Source: Haloferax profundi
Lineage (GTDB): Archaea; Halobacteriota; Halobacteria; Halobacteriales; Haloferacaceae
Length of the DNA: 32,192 nt
Direction: 5' to 3'
NCBI RefSeq assembly: GCF_001469865.1
Contig: NZ_LOPV01000288.1
Coordinates: 1 to 32,192, forward strand
Shown here one piece after another: positions 22,008 through 30,532 of this stretch (the stretch's first letter is position 1; the number at the start of each line of letters is the position of its first letter). The position numbers and the translations under genes were made by a program. The notes beneath the pieces are model-generated. The model had not been told where the DNA came from, made no database searches, and saw only the letters and a list, made by a program, of their open reading frames with translations.

Positions 22008-25000
22008 GACTCGCCGAAGACGACCTGGGGCGGGTCCCGTTCGCCCTACTCGGGGTTCTCCTCCTCGTCGGGAGTGCGACGTTCTCGGGGGCGCTCTCGA
22101 CCCACGACCCCGTCACGGACCGACGAGTCGAAGACGCAGTCGAGCGAGCGACTGCACAGACCGACGCAGCAGTTCGAGCAGCAGTCCGCGACGCGGCGCG
22201 TGAGGTCGCCGCGAATCCCGTGACGACGCCGGCGAACACGACGGTCGGTCGGGTTCTCTCGGAGAACCAGACCTTCCGCGACTATCTCCGTCTCCGAATC
22301 GCACTCGCCACCGAAGAACGGCTTCGGGCACTCTCCGCTCGACGCGGCGACGTCCACGCGACGGCCTCGATTCTGCGGCCGACGAACGAATCGACCCTTC
22401 GCAGCGCGATGGACCGCGTCTCTCTCGAAGGACGGGAGAACGGAACGATGCTCGTCGTCACCGTCGAAAATATCACAGTCAAAGCGCAACGAGACGGTGC
22501 TCGCGTCGCCGACGAGTCGGTCACGACGACGGTCGGCGTCCGAACACCAGTCCTCGCACTCCACAACCGGACGGAGACCTTCGAACGGCGTCTCGACGCG
22601 GGCGCGACGAACGGCGGCACGCTGGACGCGACAGTCACGACGGCGCTCTGGGCCGCAGCGTGGACTCGTGGGTGGAGTCAGTACGCCGGTGCACCCATCG
22701 AAAACGTCGTCTCGAACGAGCACGCCGCGTTGGCGACGAACGCCGGTGTCCTCCTCACAGAACAGCAGACGTTCGGGAGTACCGATGCCGACGCCCGCCA
22801 TGCGGTCGGCCGTGCTGCCGTCAGAACCGGTGTTCGAAGCCTCCTGGCACAGACCGGCGCGACCGGCGCACCTGCACTGGCAGACGCACTCCCAGCCCCG
22901 AACGAAGTAGACGGCCCCCCTTTACCGACTGTCTCGACAGACCGAACCATCGAGGCGTCCGTCGGTTCTGCGGCGGACCATGGACTCGTCTCACTCCTCG
23001 ATGGCACCGATGGCGACTCACTCGACGACGTGGTCGCCGACACACACCGGGCGACGGTCTCGGTCGAATCCAACGTTCACGTCGTCCAGCACACGAGCGA
23101 CCCACCAGTCGACGCTGGTTCCGACTGGAGACTCGTAGCGACGACGACCGAGACGAATTCGTCGGTTACGACGCTGCCTACCCGAGCGCCCGCCGTCGCT
23201 CCAGATACCGCTGTCGCGGCGGTGGCCTCTCGGATGGTGACGACCCGTGAGCAGACCACGAAGACGTGGCGACTCGGAAACGAGACCTTCGAATCGGAGG
23301 AACAGACAGTGAAGAAGACGCGCGTCGACGTCGCGGTGGTGGTCGAACCGAACGCTGTCCCCGGTCCAGCGCGTCCCATCGACCCATTGCTCACGCCGGG
23401 TGGTCAACTCGACGGCGAGAACGTCGCCGCCGCGGCGAGCGTCGCTGACGACATCGTCTCCACTCGCGGCGGGTTCGACGGACTCGCCCGCGACGTGGCC
23501 GAGGGTGACGTGCCGTCGCCCGAGTCGGTCGTCGCACCTCGGCCGTCTGGTCTCGACGCGTGGATTCGTGCCGACCTCGTCAGTCTCCACCAGCGAGTCC
23601 GCAACCGAAGTCTGACCGTCTCGGCCCGTGCAGTCGCCGCTGGCGAGGTGAACCCAGCGGCTGAACTCGCCGCAGACCTCCGCTCCGACCGGGACGAACT
23701 GGTCGGTGCACCTGCTGCCTACGACGGCGTCGCCGACAGAGCACGTGTCGCGGTTCGCGCCGCGTATCTGGACCGCGTGCTGGTGGAACTCGACCACCGC
23801 GCCAATCAAACCGCCGCCGCGACTGGCGCGGCAGACGAGGCGGCGCAGGATGCGAACGTCGGGTCGCTCTCGTCGGCAGTCGCTGCCGAACGGACTGCTC
23901 GGCAGGTCCTGGAGACGACGCGGCCAGCACAGCAACCCGGTCGTCCCGGTGGTGTCCGGTTCGTTCCCGACGCGGACCCGATGTACCTCTCACTCGGCGG
24001 ACTCTCGGGGGCCGCAGTTCCGTCCGTCGACCGCGCAGGGACGTACCATCCGCTCGTCGCCCGCAACACCAACCTGTTCACCGTTCCCTACGGGGACGCG
24101 ACAGACACCGTCCTCGAACCCGTCTTCGGCGCTCGTCGTCGCGTCTCATTGCGCGTTGCGGCCCACGCACTTCTCGCTGCGGACGATACGTTGGCGGCGT
24201 CGAACGGAACCGACGACACCCTCCGTGAACGCCACGACGAACTCGAACTCGCCGTCGTCCGCGCGACGGTTCCGGCCGAAGAAGCGGCCCGCGACACGCT
24301 CACTACGCACACCGACCTCGGCGTCACTGAACGACAGCAAGTACTGGAATCGACGCTCGGCCGATGGGACGACCCGGCACACAGAGCGCTGGCGGTTACG
24401 AACGGGTCTGCCGCACGTGCTATCGCCGTCTCTGCAACTACACCGAGAACCGTCGAAGCGGACCTCCTCGAACTCCGTCTCGACGACGCCTTCCGGTCTG
24501 TCCGCCGGAGCCAGTCGACGACGGTTCCACAACGGCTCACGAACCGAACCGTCGAATCGACGCGAACCGCCAGACAGGACGTCGTCGCGTCCGCGACGAC
24601 TGACGTGGTGAGGAACGCGACTGAAGACGCCGTCGAGGAACGCATCGACGACACGCTTGATTCGCGATTCGACCGCTCGTTCCGTCGCGTCCCGGCCGGG
24701 ATGCCAGTCGCTCCCGTTCCCGGGTACTGGTACGCGACAGTCAACGTGTGGGACGTCGCTGTCGCCGGCGAGTTCGCACAGTTCCGTGTCCACGCCCGCG
24801 GCGGCGAAACGGAGTCGCTGACCTACGCCCGCGATGGGTCCGCCGTCGCATTCGACTGGGACCGAGATGGGACGCGGGAGACAGTCGGCCGCGGCGAGCG
24901 TGTCACGTTCGACGTGGAGACAGCCATCGTCGTCGCCGTCCCGCCGTCGGGAATCGGCGTCGGTGACGTAGACGGTGACGCCGACGAACGCTCTGCCGGG

Positions 25001-25051
25001 TGGGAAGGAGGCGCGGGATGTACCGTCGCAACCGATTGTCGGGCACTGTGA
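22004..25051 (+). CDS. Giant membrane-anchored protein of the pilus-like locus (DUF7286-like, 1015 aa)
   Basis: The 1015-residue protein starts with a short charged segment (MRLAEDDLGR), then a hydrophobic helix (VPFALLGVLLLVGSATFSGAL, residues 11-31), so it is anchored with almost everything outside the cell. The outer part is acidic with repeated helical stretches, several possible N-glycosylation sites (such as NTT and NQT), and a C-terminal beta-rich region containing DVAVAGEFAQFRVHARGG and DWDRDGTRETVGRGERVTFDV. I see no protease, hydrolase or adhesin motif I can name. I recall the family as DUF7286. Position and topology suggest a TadG-like or tip/adhesin role. The GTG at 22004 overlaps the previous stop by GTGA; an earlier GTG at 21995 is less likely. 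Confidence 0.8.
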   Translation: MRLAEDDLGRVPFALLGVLLLVGSATFSGALSTHDPVTDRRVEDAVERATAQTDAAVRAAVRDAAREVAANPVTTPANTTVGRVLSENQTFRDYLRLRIALATEERLRALSARRGDVHATASILRPTNESTLRSAMDRVSLEGRENGTMLVVTVENITVKAQRDGARVADESVTTTVGVRTPVLALHNRTETFERRLDAGATNGGTLDATVTTALWAAAWTRGWSQYAGAPIENVVSNEHAALATNAGVLLTEQQTFGSTDADARHAVGRAAVRTGVRSLLAQTGATGAPALADALPAPNEVDGPPLPTVSTDRTIEASVGSAADHGLVSLLDGTDGDSLDDVVADTHRATVSVESNVHVVQHTSDPPVDAGSDWRLVATTTETNSSVTTLPTRAPAVAPDTAVAAVASRMVTTREQTTKTWRLGNETFESEEQTVKKTRVDVAVVVEPNAVPGPARPIDPLLTPGGQLDGENVAAAASVADDIVSTRGGFDGLARDVAEGDVPSPESVVAPRPSGLDAWIRADLVSLHQRVRNRSLTVSARAVAAGEVNPAAELAADLRSDRDELVGAPAAYDGVADRARVAVRAAYLDRVLVELDHRANQTAAATGAADEAAQDANVGSLSSAVAAERTARQVLETTRPAQQPGRPGGVRFVPDADPMYLSLGGLSGAAVPSVDRAGTYHPLVARNTNLFTVPYGDATDTVLEPVFGARRRVSLRVAAHALLAADDTLAASNGTDDTLRERHDELELAVVRATVPAEEAARDTLTTHTDLGVTERQQVLESTLGRWDDPAHRALAVTNGSAARAIAVSATTPRTVEADLLELRLDDAFRSVRRSQSTTVPQRLTNRTVESTRTARQDVVASATTDVVRNATEDAVEERIDDTLDSRFDRSFRRVPAGMPVAPVPGYWYATVNVWDVAVAGEFAQFRVHARGGETESLTYARDGSAVAFDWDRDGTRETVGRGERVTFDVETAIVVAVPPSGIGVGDVDGDADERSAGWEGGAGCTVATDCRAL

Positions 25052-25155
25052 CGACGCGACGACTGTCGGAACCGACGACGACACGCACTGTCGTTGCGGG
25101 CGAACTCGTGTCGAGTGACAACCGTTTTGCCGCCCGACTACCCAATCCTCGGTAT

Positions 25156-25575
25156 ATGTTGTACGACGCCGTCGCGCGCCCCGGCACCGTGTCGCCCGAC
25201 GAACTTCGGGCCGCCTACGAGGACGAAGTCCGTGCCGCAGTCGATGCCGCTGGCGTAGACGCCGCCGCGGACGTTGCCGATGTCTCCGAAGATATCCTCT
25301 CGAACGGCGTGTTGGAGTTGACGCTCGAACAGGCCGCCTCGATTCTCGCACTCACCGACGGCAACCCGGACGCCGACGCCATCGCGTGGGAGTTCCGCGA
25401 CCACCTCCTCATGGGCATGACCACCGGCATCCTCGACGTAGACACACTCGCCGCCGAAGTCGAACTCGACCTTTCGGGCCAAGAGATTCAACAGGCCATC
25501 GAGGGCCGAACTGCGGCGACGCTCTCCGAACTCGCGGCCATCCACCACGCCATCGCCGTCCGAAACGAGCGATGA
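25156..25575 (+). CDS. DUF5791-like haloarchaeal protein
   Basis: The 139-residue acidic protein starts MLYDAVARPGTVSPDELRAA and contains DVADVSEDILSNGVLEL and LTLEQAASILALTDGNPDADA, followed by a helix ending in HHAIAVRNER. I associate it from memory with haloarchaeal DUF5791. It has no cysteine or membrane segment; the layout suggests a small helical protein. A GTTTTG element near 25124-25129 could be its TATA box. An earlier ATG at 25018 is preceded by GGAGG, but the codons between are unlike the rest of the gene. Its stop overlaps the ATG of the next gene (ATGA). The function is unknown. Confidence 0.8.
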   Translation: MLYDAVARPGTVSPDELRAAYEDEVRAAVDAAGVDAAADVADVSEDILSNGVLELTLEQAASILALTDGNPDADAIAWEFRDHLLMGMTTGILDVDTLAAEVELDLSGQEIQQAIEGRTAATLSELAAIHHAIAVRNER

Positions 25576-26468
25576 GGGTCGCCATCCTCGGATGCGGATA
25601 CGTCGGCCTCGAACTCGCCCGGCAACTCGTCGCCGACGGGCACGACGTGTGGGGCGTTCGACGCTCTGACGCGGGCCTCGACGCCGTCGCCGACACGGGT
25701 GCTGAAGCGGTGCGTGCCGACGTGACGGACGCGGAGCGTCTCGCCGCGATTCCCGACGTCGACCACGTCGTCTTCGCAGCGAGTTCCGGTGGCCGGGGGG
25801 CCGACGCCGCGCGCACTGTCTTCGTCGACGGTCTACGGACCGCTATCGACCACTTCGCCGCACGCGACGACCCGCCGGAGCGAGTCGTCTACACGTCGAG
25901 CACGGGCGTCTACGGCGACCACGACGGCGCCTTCGTCGACGAGTCGACACCGCTCGACCCGACGACAGACAAGACGCGCGTCTTGGCCGAAGCGGAACGT
26001 GTCGCACGCGAGCACGCCGCCGAGCAGGGACTCGACGGAACTGTCGCGCGATTCGCGGGTCTCTACGGTCCTGACCGCTACCGCCTCGAACGATATCTCG
26101 ACGGCCCAGTCACGGAGGGGTATCTCAACATGGTCCACCGTGACGACGCCGCTGGTGCCGTCGCGTACCTCCTCGAAACCGACCGTGCACGCGACGACAC
26201 GGTCCTCGTCGTCGACGACGAACCCGTCTCGAAACACGAGTTCGCCGATTGGTTGGCCGACGAGTGTGGCGTCCCGCGTCCAGAAAAGCGGACGAAACAG
26301 GACCGACTCGATGCGGGTGACCTCTCGGAGGCGGCCCGGCGTCGCATCCTCACGAGCAAGCGGTGTTCGAACGACTACCTCCACGAACTCGGCTATGAGT
26401 TCACTCACCCGACGTATCAGTCGGGCTATCGGGCGGCAATCGACGCCTTTCGGGCGAATCGCTCCTGA
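25572..26468 (+). CDS. Atypical NAD(P)-dependent epimerase/dehydratase-type SDR
   Basis: The 298-residue Rossmann-fold protein starts with the dinucleotide loop ILGCGYVGLELA (5-16), followed by VRRSDAG and then VFAASSGG and VVYTSSTGVYGDHDG, as in the extended SDR group related to epimerases and YeeZ. At the usual YxxxK active-site position the sequence reads TDKTRVLAEAE, so the tyrosine is absent and catalysis may differ. The C-terminal part includes YGPDRYRLERYLDG and NMVHRDDAAGAVAYLLE, typical of substrate-binding ends. The ATG overlaps the DUF5791 stop (ATGA), so the pair is an operon. The substrate cannot be inferred. Confidence 0.85.
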   Translation: MRVAILGCGYVGLELARQLVADGHDVWGVRRSDAGLDAVADTGAEAVRADVTDAERLAAIPDVDHVVFAASSGGRGADAARTVFVDGLRTAIDHFAARDDPPERVVYTSSTGVYGDHDGAFVDESTPLDPTTDKTRVLAEAERVAREHAAEQGLDGTVARFAGLYGPDRYRLERYLDGPVTEGYLNMVHRDDAAGAVAYLLETDRARDDTVLVVDDEPVSKHEFADWLADECGVPRPEKRTKQDRLDAGDLSEAARRRILTSKRCSNDYLHELGYEFTHPTYQSGYRAAIDAFRANRS

Positions 26469-26531
26469 GCGTTTCCCCGACCAGATAGGTTGAGGGGTCG
26501 GATGTTCTGTCAATTGAGAACGACCGATTAG

Positions 26532-26554
26532 GGGGAATATTCATACCATTCCCC
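26532..26554. promoter_or_regulatory. Perfect inverted repeat over the DHH-gene promoter
   Basis: GGGGAAT (26532-26538) and ATTCCCC (26548-26554) flank a 9-bp centre. The left half overlaps the A/T-rich AATATTCAT (26536-26544) that looks like the TATA box for the ATG at 26570. A dyad covering a promoter would be well placed for a repressor; it could also be a 3'-end hairpin of the preceding SDR gene, 63 bp away. Confidence 0.5.
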
Positions 26555-26569
26555 TTGGACTTCTTGTGT

Positions 26570-27754
26570 ATGGTCGGCTCGGTGGGACAGTTCGACTCGG
26601 GAGAGGTGTTCGAGTCGGTGGGGTCGTTCGTCAGCACACACCCGGAGCTAGCGGCGGCTATCGTCGTCGGCCTCGGAACGGTTGCACTCGCCCTCTACGC
26701 GGCGATTCGGTTCAAGCGCCCGATGGGCGCGCGCTTCGCCGAGGCTCTCGAAGACGTCGAGGAAGTGGCTATCCTCATGCACCCGAACCCGGACCCCGAC
26801 GCGATGGCCACCGCAATCGGGGTCGCGTGTCTCGCCGAACAGGTCGGCACGAAACCGACGATTCAGTTCGCTGGCCAGATTCGACATCAGGAAAACCGGG
26901 CGTTTCGGACCGTTTTGGACCTCGATTTAGACGCTATCGACCACGTGAGTGACCTCGCCGCCGAGGCGGTCATCCTCGTGGACCACAACACCCCACGTGG
27001 CTTTGCGGGGGCAGAGGGCGTCCTCCCGTACGCAGTCGTCGACCACCACCCGGGCGACGGCACAGGCGAGGCGTTCACGGACGTGCGAACCGACTACGGT
27101 GCCTGTTCGAGCATCATCGCGGAGTACTTCCGTGACCTCGGGGCGAACCCGGTGCCGCCGGACATGCACGCGAGCGAGGTAAACTCGACGTACACCGTCC
27201 CCTCACAGGTCGCGACGGGTCTCGTCTACGGCATCCTCACCGACACCAAGCACCTGACCGCCGGGTGTTCGTCGGCGGACTTCGACGCCGCAGGGTATCT
27301 GTTCCCCGGCGTGAACGAAGACCACTTAGACCGCATCGCGAACCCCGAAGTCTCCCGCGAGGTGCTCGAAGCCAAGGCCCGCGCAATCGCCGGACGCGAC
27401 GTGCGCGGCCCGTTCGCCGTCGCCGACATCGGGACGCTCTCGAACGTCGATGCGATTCCGCAGGCGGCGGACGAACTCATCCAACTCGAAGGCGTCACCG
27501 CCGCCGTCGTCTGCGGCGAACGCGACGGCAACGTCTACCTCTCGGGTCGCTCTCGCGACGACAGAGTCCACATGGGCCGAACGCTGGAAGCGGCACTGAC
27601 GGACTACCGCGGGTCGAGCGCGGGCGGACACGCTCGTATGGGCGGCGGACAGATTCTCCGCCCCGAAACCGTCACCGACGGCGGGAACGGCGGTGGTATC
27701 GTCCGCGACGAACTCGTCGAACGCGTCTTCGAGGCGCTTCAAGGCGACATCTGA
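26570..27754 (+). CDS. Membrane-anchored DHH-family phosphoesterase
   Basis: DHH proteins are Mn-dependent phosphoesterases that include exonucleases, nanoRNases and cyclic-di-AMP phosphodiesterases. The 394-residue protein starts with a hydrophobic segment (about 27-46, ELAAAIVVGLGTVALALYAA), suggesting a membrane anchor. The DHH core follows: ILMHPNPDPDAMATAIG (68-84), ILVDHNTPRG, then AVVDHHPGDG with the namesake Asp158-His159-His160. The C-terminal DHHA1-like part has SSAGGHARMGGGQI and ends in a helix. Motif residues look intact. The substrate may be a linear oligonucleotide or a cyclic dinucleotide; the sequence does not decide. The ATG at 26570 follows a possible TATA box. Confidence 0.9.
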   Translation: MVGSVGQFDSGEVFESVGSFVSTHPELAAAIVVGLGTVALALYAAIRFKRPMGARFAEALEDVEEVAILMHPNPDPDAMATAIGVACLAEQVGTKPTIQFAGQIRHQENRAFRTVLDLDLDAIDHVSDLAAEAVILVDHNTPRGFAGAEGVLPYAVVDHHPGDGTGEAFTDVRTDYGACSSIIAEYFRDLGANPVPPDMHASEVNSTYTVPSQVATGLVYGILTDTKHLTAGCSSADFDAAGYLFPGVNEDHLDRIANPEVSREVLEAKARAIAGRDVRGPFAVADIGTLSNVDAIPQAADELIQLEGVTAAVVCGERDGNVYLSGRSRDDRVHMGRTLEAALTDYRGSSAGGHARMGGGQILRPETVTDGGNGGGIVRDELVERVFEALQGDI

Positions 27755-27800
27755 GCAGTTCGCTTCTGGATTCGAGTTCCCCACCGCGCGACCGGTGGCC

Positions 27801-27805
27801 CTTAA
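27801..27805 (+). promoter_or_regulatory. TATA-like element of the aldo/keto reductase gene
   Basis: CTTAA sits 25-29 bp before the ATG at 27830, consistent with leaderless transcription. Confidence 0.4.
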
Positions 27806-27829
27806 CCGCCGGGTGTCTTAGCCCCAGAT

Positions 27830-28921
27830 ATGGCTACTGGACGGGGAACGTGGGCCTACCGTGACCGCTTCGGCGACAGTTTCGGCCGGACCTTCTTCCG
27901 CCGATTCGGACCCGGCGTCGTTTCGAGTATCGGCATCGGGACGTATCTCGGTGACCCGAGCGACGAGGTAGACGACAGATACCGCGAGTCGCTCGTCTTC
28001 GCACTGGAGAGCGGCATCAACCTCGTCGACACGGCGTCGAACTACCGCCACGGTCGGTCGGAACGCGTCGTCGGCGACGCACTCCGCGAGGCGGATATCG
28101 ACCGAGAGGCCGTCGTCGTCGCCTCGAAAGCAGGGTTCGTCCCCTTCGACCGGTCGCGCCCCGAGAACCCTGGGCAGTACGTCCGCGAGACGGTCCTCGA
28201 CGCGGGACTCGCGGAGGCAGACGAACTCGCCCACGGCAGTCACACCATCGCGCCGACGTTCGTCGACGAGATGGTCGACCGCTCGCTCGACCTGACTGGC
28301 CTCGACCACATCGATCTCTACTACCTCCACAACCCCGAGACGCAGTTGGCTATCGCCGACCGCGAGACAGTCTACGACCGCATCGAAGCGGCCTTCGAAG
28401 TGCTCGAACGGCGAGTCGCCGCGGACGATATCGGACGATACGGCGTCGCCACGTGGGAAGCGTTCCGCGTCGCGCCCGACGACGAGGCGTACCTCTCGCT
28501 CCCGGAAGTCGTCCGCCGGGCCGAACGCGCGGCCGAGACGGTTGGAAACGAGGAGTCGTCACTCGACGCGATTCAACTGCCGTTCAACGTCGTGATGGCC
28601 GACGCGTTCTCTGTCGACGCCCACGAGACGGCCGACGGCGAGACGACGAGTGCGCTGTGGTACGCTCACGAACACGGCTTGCACGTCTTCACCAGCGCGA
28701 GTCTCGCACAGGGTGACCTCGCCGCGCAGATTCCTGAGGTGGTCGACGACGTCCTCTCCGGAGAGACGTCCGCTCAGCGTGCGCTCAACTTCTCTCGGAG
28801 TGCACCGGGTGTCACTGCCGCGTTAGTCGGTGCGTCGTCGCCAGAACACGTCGCAGAGAACGTCGCTGCCGGCACGTTCGACCCACTCGGAGCGCGGGCG
28901 TTCGATTCCGTCTTCGAGTGA
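27830..28921 (+). CDS. Aldo/keto reductase
   Basis: This NAD(P)H-dependent (beta/alpha)8 barrel reduces aldehydes or ketones. Of the 363 residues, the catalytic tetrad is present: LVDTASNYRHG (Asp67, Tyr72), VVASKAG (Lys100) and IDLYYLHNPE (His167). The rest of the barrel includes ERRVAADDIGRYGVATWEAF and a C-terminal cofactor-binding region around SAPGVTAALVGASSPEHVAENV. It has an extra N-terminal 25-30 residues and a long middle loop compared with minimal members. Its substrate is unknown. It converges on the 56-aa zinc-finger gene and is followed at once by a small stem-loop (28923-28935). Confidence 0.93.
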   Translation: MATGRGTWAYRDRFGDSFGRTFFRRFGPGVVSSIGIGTYLGDPSDEVDDRYRESLVFALESGINLVDTASNYRHGRSERVVGDALREADIDREAVVVASKAGFVPFDRSRPENPGQYVRETVLDAGLAEADELAHGSHTIAPTFVDEMVDRSLDLTGLDHIDLYYLHNPETQLAIADRETVYDRIEAAFEVLERRVAADDIGRYGVATWEAFRVAPDDEAYLSLPEVVRRAERAAETVGNEESSLDAIQLPFNVVMADAFSVDAHETADGETTSALWYAHEHGLHVFTSASLAQGDLAAQIPEVVDDVLSGETSAQRALNFSRSAPGVTAALVGASSPEHVAENVAAGTFDPLGARAFDSVFE

Positions 28922-29005
28922 GGTCGGTCGCCGACTGGGAGGGCGTTCGTCGACCGGTGTCAGTTTGCCGTCGAATCGGGTGGTTCGCGGGAGCGGCCGA
29001 CAGGG

Positions 29006-29176
29006 TTATCTGAGTTCTTTCCACTCGGTTCCGCAATCTGGGCAGATTCGAAGCGCGAACACTTCGTCGGGGTCGTTCTTCTTCTTGAGTGACTCGCCGC
29101 ACGTCGAACACGTCAGTCGACCGTACGTATCTTTGTCCAATTCGCCGTCTCGAAGGCCCTTCCGCGTTGTCTTCAT
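29006..29176 (-). CDS. HVO_0758-family zinc-finger microprotein (56 aa)
   Basis: The 56-residue protein, encoded on the minus strand from ATG at 29176 to TAA, is mostly a zinc ribbon: LTCSTCGESLKKK with Cys23 and Cys26, and RICPDCGTEW with a second CxxC. The N-terminus MKTTRKGLRDGELDKDTYG is polar. I recall an H. volcanii microprotein, HVO_0758, of this type, reported to affect biofilm or swarming behaviour; I have not verified the alignment. A TATA box TTTTTATG (29199-29206) lies at leaderless distance. It is divergent from the MFS gene and may bind nucleic acid. Confidence 0.88.
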   Translation of the reverse strand: MKTTRKGLRDGELDKDTYGRLTCSTCGESLKKKNDPDEVFALRICPDCGTEWKELR

Positions 29177-29198
29177 AAACGGTCGTTTGTGTAACGAA

Positions 29199-29206
29199 CA
29201 TAAAAA
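29199..29206 (-). promoter_or_regulatory. TATA box of the zinc-finger microprotein
   Basis: TTTTTATG on the minus strand, 23-30 bp upstream of the ATG at 29176, fits a strong haloarchaeal promoter. Confidence 0.6.
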
Positions 29207-29275
29207 CCCGCCGGCGACCCGGCAACCGTCTCTCGGTTCGAAAGTGTTGTCACTACGGGGTGCGCGCTTTCGAGC

Positions 29276-30472
29276 GTGTCACGTGGCCGCCTCTTTGGAA
29301 CCCTCTGCGGGATGGTGCTACTCGTCAATCTCGCCCGTGTCGTCTTCGCGCCCCTCCTCGGCGAGTTCATCACCTTCTTCGACGTCAACCGCGCGACGGT
29401 CGGACTCGTCGCGACACTCGTGTGGCTTGGCAGCGCCAGCCTTCGCGTCCCGACGGGGTGGCTTCTGACGCGGGTTCCCCGTCACCACGTCGTCCTCGGA
29501 ACCGGCGTCATCCTCGTCGCCGCCTCGATACTGACCGCGAGCGCAGAGTCCATCGAGATGCTGATGGTCGGTGCCGCCTCGATGGGTCTCGCCTCGGGTG
29601 CGTACTTCGTCGCCGCCAACCCGTTAGTGAGCGAACTCTACCCCGAACGCGTCGGCCGCGCGATGGGTATCCACGGCACTGCGAGCCAACTCGCGGCCGT
29701 CGGCGTCGCTCCCTTCGTCACGCTCGTTCTCGCCGTCGGCCCCTCCGTGACCCCCCGACTTGGGTTCGTCTCCGCGTCGTGGCAACTCGTCTTCGTCTGT
29801 GTCGGCATCGCCGCCGCCGTGGTCACGCTTGCGCTCTTTTTCACGTCGCGGTCGACAGACCTCCCCGACGCGGGCGCGGCGGACCGTGACCTCCTCGGGG
29901 CCGTCCGTAAGGAGTGGCGCATCATCCTCACCGGCGTCGTCATCCTCGGGTTCACGGGATTCGTCTGGCAGGGCCTCTTCAACTTCTACGAACTCTACAT
30001 GGTGACGAAAGGCCTCCCCGCGGCGACGGCGCGGAACATGCTCACCGTCGTCTTCGGCGCGGGCGTGCCGGCGTTCTTCTTCTCTGGCCGCCTCGCCGAC
30101 AGACTCCCGCGCGTCCCCTACATCCTCGGCGTCCTCGTCGCCTTCGTCGTCTCGGTGTTCGTCCTCACGCAGACGACCGGACTCCTCGCGTTGCTCGTCG
30201 TCACGGCCATCGTGGGGTACGTCATCCACAGTCTGTTTCCGGCGCTCGACGCCTACTTGCTCGATACCCTCCCCGACGAGAGTCGCGGCAGCGCGTACTC
30301 GGTGTACTCGTTCGGGATGATGATTTTCCAGGCCAGTGGGTCGGGCGCAGTCGGATATTTGACCGACGTGGGCTACACGTTCGACCAAGTGTTCGTCGGA
30401 TTCGCGCTCGGTCTGAGCGCCGTCGTCACCGGACTCGTCGTCTTCCAGCGTGCCGGTCGGTTACCAAACTGA
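29276..30472 (+). CDS. Major facilitator superfamily transporter
   Basis: The 398-residue protein has twelve predicted membrane helices and the MFS layout of two six-helix halves. The first half has a conserved-looking loop after helix 2 (GSASLRVPTGWLLTRVPRHHV, near 51-72). Helix-rich segments include VLGTGVILVAASILTA, GAYFVAANPLVSELYPERVGRAMG and, in the second half, GVPAFFFSGRLADRLPRVP and SRGSAYSVYSFGMMIFQ. The substrate cannot be predicted; it could be a drug, a sugar or an organic anion. The GTG at 29276 begins the protein; the first internal ATG is 12 codons later. It is divergent from the zinc-finger gene across 99 bp. Confidence 0.9.
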   Translation: MSRGRLFGTLCGMVLLVNLARVVFAPLLGEFITFFDVNRATVGLVATLVWLGSASLRVPTGWLLTRVPRHHVVLGTGVILVAASILTASAESIEMLMVGAASMGLASGAYFVAANPLVSELYPERVGRAMGIHGTASQLAAVGVAPFVTLVLAVGPSVTPRLGFVSASWQLVFVCVGIAAAVVTLALFFTSRSTDLPDAGAADRDLLGAVRKEWRIILTGVVILGFTGFVWQGLFNFYELYMVTKGLPAATARNMLTVVFGAGVPAFFFSGRLADRLPRVPYILGVLVAFVVSVFVLTQTTGLLALLVVTAIVGYVIHSLFPALDAYLLDTLPDESRGSAYSVYSFGMMIFQASGSGAVGYLTDVGYTFDQVFVGFALGLSAVVTGLVVFQRAGRLPN

Positions 30473-30532
30473 GTCCCGGACACCCCTCTCTTCTCGCCGC
30501 ACTTTTGCTCACCCAGTCCAACCACCGTACTG

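Noticed and set aside
25018-25155. Alternative start at 25018 for the DUF5791-like gene, with GGAGG upstream
   Set aside because: It overlaps the end of the 1015-aa gene in another frame, and its codons are rich in Arg and Thr, like a shadow frame. The start MLYDAV at 25156 gives the consistent family opening.
28923-28935. GTCGG-TCG-CCGAC stem-loop directly after the aldo/keto reductase stop
   Set aside because: Five base pairs and no T run; too weak to call a terminator on its own.
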